A DNA stretch of 64,000 nt, taken from assembly GCF_000746275.1 (NCBI RefSeq), contig NZ_KN050828.1, forward strand, positions 886,001 through 950,000, written 5' to 3'. Every line of letters starts with the position of its first letter. Within the stretch, counting starts at the first letter, position 1. A program made the translations under genes and the position numbers. Source of the stretch: Thermopetrobacter sp. TC1 (lineage in GTDB: Bacteria; Pseudomonadota; Alphaproteobacteria; Rhizobiales; Aestuariivirgaceae). Below are positions 58,951 through 64,000 of the stretch, piece by piece. Under the pieces are notes generated by a model. It saw nothing but the letters and a program-made list of their open reading frames with translations, searched no databases and was not told the DNA's origin.

Positions 58951-59457
58951 ATGATGCACTTACTGGGGCGACTGAAACTTGTGCTGGCTCTGATGGGGGT
59001 GTTGGCGCTGGCTGCGTGTTCGCAGTCCGACAAGCCGAGCCTGGACGGCCAGGGTGCCGGCGTCGGGCAGGGAAAGATCATCCCGGGATCGGAGCGGGAT
59101 TTCATTCTCAACGTGGGTGATCGGGTGCACTTCGCCGTGGACAGCGCGGCCTTAAGCCCGGAGGCCAAGCAGATCCTCATGCGGCAGGCGGCGTGGCTGA
59201 AGCAGTATCCCAATGTGACGGTGCAGATTGAGGGCCATGCCGACGAGCGCGGCACCCGTGAATACAACCTGGCCCTTTCGGCGCGTCGCGCGGTGGCGGT
59301 GAAGAACTTCCTGGTGTCGCAGGGCATTTCACCGTCGCGCATTTCCACCATCGGCTATGGCAAGGAGCGGCCGGTGGCCCTGTGTGATGCTGAAGAATGC
59401 TGGTCGCAGAACCGCCGCGCGGTGACGGTGATCACCGGCGGGGCAGTTTCCGGCTGA
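58951..59457 (+). CDS. pal: Peptidoglycan-associated lipoprotein Pal
   Basis: Outer-membrane lipoprotein of 168 residues. The lipobox LAAC places the lipidated Cys at residue 23 with Ser at +2, consistent with outer-membrane sorting. The OmpA-like domain has VHFAVDSAALSPEAKQIL, IEGHADERGTREYNLALSARRA and GYGKERPVALCDAEECWSQNRRA, which includes the peptidoglycan-binding Asp and Arg. It follows tolB by 237 bp, so it may also have its own promoter. Confidence 0.97.
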   Translation: MMHLLGRLKLVLALMGVLALAACSQSDKPSLDGQGAGVGQGKIIPGSERDFILNVGDRVHFAVDSAALSPEAKQILMRQAAWLKQYPNVTVQIEGHADERGTREYNLALSARRAVAVKNFLVSQGISPSRISTIGYGKERPVALCDAEECWSQNRRAVTVITGGAVSG

Positions 59458-59580
59458 TCGCGATCGGCGGATGTCCTCGGATGTCAGTGTCATCGGGGCA
59501 TCCGCCGGGCGATGGTCTGTTGGTGTGTGTGCGGGTTGATGGTGCCGTTTGACATGGCGCGTATGCGAGGGAGGAAAACC

Positions 59581-60783
59581 ATGCGGCAGCCTGGGAAATG
59601 GTTGGGCCTTGCATGCGCCGGGTTGCTGGCATGGAGCATTCTTGCCGGCGGAAGCGATCTTGCTCTTGCGCAAGGGGCGAGTGATGCGCGCTGGAATGCC
59701 CTGTTCGATCGCCTGATCCGTCTGGAGCATGAAGTGCGTGCCTTGCGCAAGAATGGTGCCGTGCCGGCTGCGGGTGCGGGCAGCGTGCGGCTGGAAGGGC
59801 GGCTGAAGGCCCTGGAAGCGGAAATCGCCAGCCTGCGCCGGGTGATGAACCGCCGGCTGAAGGCCCTCGATACGCGGCTGCGGCGGCTGGAAAAGCAGCG
59901 TGGCATGAAGGCGGGCGCCATAGCCCCTCTGCCAGAAACGCCGCGACGGAACAGGGTTGGGCGTGGCGCCGAGGCGCCGTCCTCCGGTCTGGCCGGAACG
60001 GAGACCTATCAAACTGACGAGGGCGCCTATGGTCTTGGGAGTGCTGGTGCCTATGATCCCGATCTCTTTGCCGGAACCGCCAACGCGCCGCGCATGACGA
60101 CCACGATTTCCCCTTCTTACCCGGACAAGGGGGAGAAGGAGCAGCTTCTCGGGCGCCTGCGCGTGGATGATGCGGGCAATCCGCTGCCGCCAGCCTCCGG
60201 GAGCGGGGCGGAAAGGCCTTCATCTCGCTCGGGCGGACCGCGGGCCCTGCCCGGTGTGCGCGGTATTTATGGCGCCCGCAACAAAGGCGCTGGCATGAGC
60301 GGGGACGGGGCGGCGAATGCGTCCCGGACAAACGATCTTGTGCCGCCGCCGGTGAAGGCAGCGCCGCTCACGCCGCCGTCGGTGCAGGTGGCGCGGGTCA
60401 ATCCCGATGCTTTGCTGAAACGGGCGCGTGATGCCTTTCTTGCCCGCCGGTATGGGCTTGCCGTTTCCGCCTATGAGGACTTCCTGCGGCAGGCCGGTCA
60501 TCATCCGGCCCGGGCGGAGGCGGAATATGAACTTGGCGAGGCGCTTTATCTGCAAGGGCGCTATCGCGAGGCGGGCAAGGCCTATCTGCAGTCCTACAAG
60601 ACGAATGAAAACAGCCGCGTGGCGCCAATGGCCTTATACAAGCTGGGGCTCAGCCTGAAACGGCTGGGCCAGAAGAAGCAGGCCTGCAAGACCTGGAAGC
60701 TCTTGCAGGGGCGGTATGCGGATTCACGGGCTGCGCGTTTGCTGGCGCCTGTGGAAATGCGGCGGGCCAAATGCCGGGGATAG
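59581..60783 (+). CDS. cpoB: Cell division coordinator CpoB (YbgF)
   Basis: Periplasmic protein of 400 residues. A signal peptide ends near ALA-QG (residue 30), a coiled-coil trimer segment with repeated LEAEIASLRR / LRRLEKQ heptads covers about 35-105, a Gly/Pro/Ser-rich linker follows, and a TPR domain occupies roughly 275-395 (YGLAVSAYEDFLRQAGHHP..AEAEYELGEALYLQGRYREA). The linker is longer than in E. coli. The ATG at 59581 follows GAGGGAGG, which rules out the upstream open frame. Confidence 0.93.
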   Translation: MRQPGKWLGLACAGLLAWSILAGGSDLALAQGASDARWNALFDRLIRLEHEVRALRKNGAVPAAGAGSVRLEGRLKALEAEIASLRRVMNRRLKALDTRLRRLEKQRGMKAGAIAPLPETPRRNRVGRGAEAPSSGLAGTETYQTDEGAYGLGSAGAYDPDLFAGTANAPRMTTTISPSYPDKGEKEQLLGRLRVDDAGNPLPPASGSGAERPSSRSGGPRALPGVRGIYGARNKGAGMSGDGAANASRTNDLVPPPVKAAPLTPPSVQVARVNPDALLKRARDAFLARRYGLAVSAYEDFLRQAGHHPARAEAEYELGEALYLQGRYREAGKAYLQSYKTNENSRVAPMALYKLGLSLKRLGQKKQACKTWKLLQGRYADSRAARLLAPVEMRRAKCRG

Positions 60784-60784
60784 G

Positions 60785-62179
60785 ATGACGGCGGATGCAA
60801 GCAACACCAGCCTGGCCCCGCTCACTGATGAAGAGATCCTTTCTCTGCTTTCTCCGTTCTGTGCGCATGAACACGTGGCGCTGGCCGTCTCCGGCGGGCC
60901 GGATTCCACCGCCCTGATGATTGCCGCCCGGCGCCTTGCGGATCTGAGAGCGGATGCCCCCCGGATGACCGTTCTTACCGTGGATCACGGATTGCGTCCT
61001 GAAGCTGCGGAAGAAGTGGCGCTGGTGCAAAGACAGGCGCAGGCTCTTGGATTTTCCTGCACGATTTTGCGTGTGCAGGGGCTGGGGGCGCAGGCAAGCC
61101 GCATTCAGGAGCGGGCCCGGCGGGCGCGCTATCGCCTGCTCGGGCAATGGTGTTTCGAGCATGGCGCGGCTCTGGCCACGGCGCATGCACTGGAGGATCA
61201 GGCGGAGACCTTTCTCATGCGGCTGGCGCGGGGTTCCGGCATCGACGGGCTTTCAGGCATGGCGGCTGAAGGCGCCGTGCCGTTTCTGGAAGGATTTGTG
61301 CCGCTTTTGCGGCCTTTGCTTTCGGTGCGGCGGGCGCGGCTGGCGGCAACGGTGAAGGCGGCCGGACTGAGCTGGGTGGAGGATCCTTCCAACCGCGATG
61401 TGCGGTTTGAGAGGGTGCGCATGCGCGCCCTGTTGCCGCAGCTTGAAAAAGCGGGGCTGTCCGCGGAGGCCATTGCGCGGTCCATGCGGCGCTTGCAGAT
61501 GGTGCGCTACAGCATGAACCGCTGCCTGAAAGAGGTAATGGCGGGGCGCTTCATTCATCATGCCGATCTTGGCTGGGGGCTGCTGCCTTGTGAGGCATTT
61601 CATGCGCTGGATGAGGCCTTGCGCGTGCGCTTTCTTGCCTTCGTGATCCGGCTGTATGGCCATGGGCAGGGCGCTTCCCTTGCCGACATCGAGCGGCTGG
61701 GGCACGGGCTGCAACAGCGCATTGAAAATGCAAGCCTTTCTGCGGGCGGGTTTACGCTGGGCGGTGCGGTGGTGCTTCTGCGGCGGCAAAATCTCATCTT
61801 TGGCCGGGAGACGGGGCGCATAACGGATGTGCTGAAACTTTCGCCCGATATGCCGCATGGGGTGTGGGACAGACGTTTTGACATAACGTTTGCGGGCCTT
61901 AAGGCGCCGGTTGAAGTGCGCGCGCTCGGAGCGGTGCCCCTGCCGGAAAGGGCAGGAGAAGAAGGCCATGAGTCATTGTTAAAGCGTCCGCGCGCGGTTC
62001 CGGTTGAAATCTGGCTGTCGCAGCCGGCGGTGGTGTGGAATGCTCAGATCGTGGCGCTGCCTGCCGCAGGGCGGATTTTGCCTCAGCGGCCGTTTGAAAC
62101 AGTGTTCTGCCGGTTTGTGCGCAAAGCGGAGCCGGATGCGGCCTGGGGGCATGACAGATATGAAAATTGGAATGATTAA
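60785..62179 (+). CDS. tilS: tRNA(Ile)-lysidine synthase TilS
   Basis: Modifies C34 of the minor isoleucine tRNA to lysidine. The 464-residue protein has the PP-loop SGGPDST at residues 36-42, VDHGLRPEAAEE, a GATAHALEDQAET-type segment, and the LLPL.-type binding motif FVPLLRPLLSVRRA. The ATG starts 1 nt after the cpoB stop codon, so it is translationally coupled to the Tol-Pal operon. The C-terminal domain is divergent. Confidence 0.93.
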   Translation: MTADASNTSLAPLTDEEILSLLSPFCAHEHVALAVSGGPDSTALMIAARRLADLRADAPRMTVLTVDHGLRPEAAEEVALVQRQAQALGFSCTILRVQGLGAQASRIQERARRARYRLLGQWCFEHGAALATAHALEDQAETFLMRLARGSGIDGLSGMAAEGAVPFLEGFVPLLRPLLSVRRARLAATVKAAGLSWVEDPSNRDVRFERVRMRALLPQLEKAGLSAEAIARSMRRLQMVRYSMNRCLKEVMAGRFIHHADLGWGLLPCEAFHALDEALRVRFLAFVIRLYGHGQGASLADIERLGHGLQQRIENASLSAGGFTLGGAVVLLRRQNLIFGRETGRITDVLKLSPDMPHGVWDRRFDITFAGLKAPVEVRALGAVPLPERAGEEGHESLLKRPRAVPVEIWLSQPAVVWNAQIVALPAAGRILPQRPFETVFCRFVRKAEPDAAWGHDRYENWND

Positions 62180-62487
62180 AAACTTTTCATGGGCTGTTCG
62201 CGCTCCGTTACGTCCTGAGCGCTTGGCAAAGGGGCGGCATTCTCCTATCTTTGCAGACGTACCGGAGCGTGTGACCGGATGGCCCGCATGCTCCCAAGGC
62301 AGTCATCTTTACCGCAATGGGCATGGCTGCTTGACCGTGGGTTAAGAGCGTTTCATAACCCGGCCATTCTTTCATGATTTCCTCCCCCGAAGGGGAGGGG
62401 GCGAAAAGGCATGGATGCCGCAGGTTACAACCGGCTTGAAGGCAATCTCCCCAAAGGACGAAACGGACAGAGGACAGAGGTCGGCCC
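62180..62487. other. Intergenic region tilS / ftsH with a hairpin
   Basis: 308 bp without a gene. A 7-bp perfect stem, CCTCCCC (62381-62387) with GGGGAGG (62392-62398), and a CGAA loop lies 90 bp before ftsH; no U-tract follows, so it is not a standard terminator. No heat-shock promoter with correct spacing was found. Confidence 0.5.
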
Positions 62488-64000
62488 TTGAACAACATTC
62501 GGAATTTCGCAGTCTGGGCGGTTATCGCCATACTGCTCTTCGCCCTGTTCAACCTCTTCAGCAACCCCGGCCACAGGCGGGGATCGGCGGAGGTGAGCTA
62601 TACCAAGTTCCTGGAGCAGGTGGAAAAGGGCGAGGTGAAATCGGTCACCATCCAGGATGGTCAGATCACCGGCCGTTTTGCCGACGGGCGCGGGTTCGTC
62701 ACCTATGCGCCGCCCAATGATCCGGACGTGATCCGCACCTTGCGCGAAAAGAAGGTGGAGATCCGCGTCAAGCCGCAGGAGGACGCGGGGCTTCTGCCCT
62801 CTTTGCTGATCTCCTGGTTCCCGATGATCCTGCTCATCGGGCTGTGGATCTTCCTGATGCGGCAGATGCAGTCCAACTCCGGCAAGGCCATGGGCTTTGG
62901 CAAGTCCAAGGCGCGGCTGCTCACGGAGCGGCACGGCAAGGTCACTTTCGATGACGTCGCCGGTGTGGACGAAGCCAAGGAAGAGCTGCAGGAGATCGTG
63001 GAATTCCTCAAGGATCCGCAGAAGTTCCAGCGGCTGGGCGGCAAGATCCCCAAGGGTGCGCTGCTGGTCGGCCCGCCGGGTACGGGAAAGACGCTGCTGG
63101 CGCGCGCGGTTGCCGGCGAGGCGGGTGTGCCCTTCTTCACCATCTCCGGTTCCGATTTCGTGGAGATGTTCGTGGGCGTTGGCGCCTCGCGCGTGCGCGA
63201 CATGTTCGAACAGGCGAAGAAGAACGCGCCCTGCATCATCTTCATCGACGAGATTGACGCCGTGGGCCGCCATCGCGGCGCCGGGCTGGGCGGCGGCAAT
63301 GACGAGCGCGAGCAGACGCTCAACCAGCTGCTGGTGGAAATGGACGGTTTCGAGACCAACGAGGGTATCATCCTGATCGCCGCCACCAACCGTCCGGACG
63401 TTCTCGATCCGGCGCTGTTGCGCCCGGGGCGCTTCGACCGGCAGATTGTCGTGCCCAACCCGGATATCAAGGGGCGTGAGCAGATCCTGCGCGTGCACAT
63501 GCGCAACGTGCCGCTGGCGCCGGATGTGGATGTGAAGGTGCTGGCGCGCGGCACGCCGGGCTTTTCCGGCGCGGATCTGGCCAACCTCGTGAACGAGGCG
63601 GCGCTGCTGGCGGCGCGGCGCAACCGGCGCATGGTCACGATGAAGGACTTCGAGGACGCCAAGGACAAGGTGATGATGGGCGCCGAGCGCAAGTCCATGG
63701 CCATGTCCGAGGAGGAAAAGAAGCTTACCGCCTATCACGAGGGCGGGCATGCCATCGTGGCGCTGAACGTGCCGGATGCCGATCCCGTGCACAAGGCCAC
63801 CATCATCCCGCGCGGGCGGGCGCTGGGCATGGTCATGCAGCTGCCGGAAGAGGATCGCTACTCCATGAAATACCGGCAGATGACCTCGCGGCTGGCGATC
63901 ATGATGGGCGGGCGCGTGGCCGAGGAGCTGGTGTTCGGCCCGGAGAACGTCACGTCCGGCGCGCAGTCGGACATCGAGCAGGCGACGAAACTCGCCCGCG
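62488..64000 (+). CDS. ftsH: ATP-dependent zinc metalloprotease FtsH (3' part outside window)
   Basis: Membrane-bound AAA+ protease; 504 codons are visible of about 640. Membrane segment 1 is near residues 7-24 and segment 2 near 105-125, with a periplasmic domain between. Walker A GPPGTGKT is near residue 195, Walker [12 protein letters not shown], the second region of homology RPGRFDRQI, and the zinc site HEGGH near residue 417. The pore motif is [12 protein letters not shown]. Translation appears to start with TTG at 62488 ([10 protein letters not shown]); no in-frame ATG lies nearby. Open at the right edge. Confidence 0.96.
   Translation, partial: MNNIRNFAVWAVIAILLFALFNLFSNPGHRRGSAEVSYTKFLEQVEKGEVKSVTIQDGQITGRFADGRGFVTYAPPNDPDVIRTLREKKVEIRVKPQEDAGLLPSLLISWFPMILLIGLWIFLMRQMQSNSGKAMGFGKSKARLLTERHGKVTFDDVAGVDEAKEELQEIVEFLKDPQKFQRLGGKIPKGALLVGPPGTGKTLLARAVAGEAGVPFFTISGSDFVEMFVGVGASRVRDMFEQAKKNAPCIIFIDEIDAVGRHRGAGLGGGNDEREQTLNQLLVEMDGFETNEGIILIAATNRPDVLDPALLRPGRFDRQIVVPNPDIKGREQILRVHMRNVPLAPDVDVKVLARGTPGFSGADLANLVNEAALLAARRNRRMVTMKDFEDAKDKVMMGAERKSMAMSEEEKKLTAYHEGGHAIVALNVPDADPVHKATIIPRGRALGMVMQLPEEDRYSMKYRQMTSRLAIMMGGRVAEELVFGPENVTSGAQSDIEQATKLAR

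Noticed and set aside
55819-58959. A 1046-codon open frame on the minus strand opposite tolR-tolA-tolB
   Set aside because: It is Arg/His/Pro-rich without domains and lies across three recognised Tol genes; composition artefact.
62425-63792. Long minus-strand frames opposite ftsH
   Set aside because: ftsH is certain from Walker A, SRH and HEGGH. The antisense product is a His/Arg-rich shadow.

Overview
The window comes from a GC-rich (roughly 60% by eye) Gram-negative bacterium, most likely an alphaproteobacterium. The evidence is the block tolQ-tolR-tolA-tolB-pal-cpoB-tilS-ftsH, an FnrL-type regulator, alphaproteobacterial-type succinate dehydrogenase subunits, and three enzymes of the ethylmalonyl-CoA pathway (methylsuccinyl-CoA dehydrogenase, mesaconyl-CoA hydratase, and a malyl-CoA lyase/thioesterase-family protein). 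I cannot fix the order or genus. I recognise no tRNA, rRNA, CRISPR array, prophage or insertion sequence.

Layout. 1-2.1 kb: capsule export (KpsE-like and KpsT-like, divergent). 2.1-6.3 kb: rpmF, then a TPP riboswitch heading a thiamine ABC transporter operon, thiBPQ. 6.4-14.9 kb: a tightly overlapping operon for CMP-pseudaminic acid (pseB, pseC, pseG, pseI, pseF). It has a KpsS-like glycosyltransferase in front, and in the middle two formyltransferase-like proteins and a PIG-L deacetylase where PseH would be expected. 15-19.5 kb: an oxygen-response group (APH/P-loop kinase fusion, FNR-type regulator, universal stress protein). It contains a perfect FNR box that appears to drive an undescribed ~220-nt small RNA. 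19.6-22.3 kb: pepN. 22.4-32.1 kb: a ten-kb leftward glycan operon (HAD protein, large GT2 fusion, FkbM methyltransferase, sulfotransferase, putative glycosyltransferase, rmlC-B-D-A) with a clear sigma70-like promoter and a terminator that overlaps the last stop codon.

32.2-40.4 kb: housekeeping genes (cold shock protein, DUF465 protein, GGDEF-like protein, hpt, mcd, leuB, leuD, ruvC, ruvA) and a 57-residue CxxC protein. 40.4-41.1 kb: a gene-free patch of small palindromic repeats where ruvB and ybgC would often stand. 41.1-54.4 kb: clpB, a MOSC protein, rpmE, an MsbA-like ABC exporter, a farnesyl diphosphate synthase, sdhCDAB, and mch-mcl. 54.8-64 kb: the Tol-Pal operon, tilS and the first 504 codons of ftsH, cut by the window edge.

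How the parts fit. The capsule, pseudaminate and rhamnose/sulfotransferase regions together describe a variable cell surface. In both glycan operons AT-rich genes sit inside GC-rich conserved ones, a mosaic pattern typical of serotype exchange. The strongest candidates for something undescribed are the acyl-variant pseudaminate pathway without PseH, and the FNR-box-driven structured RNA next to the FNR gene. All functional calls are from reading motifs and families; no database search was run.
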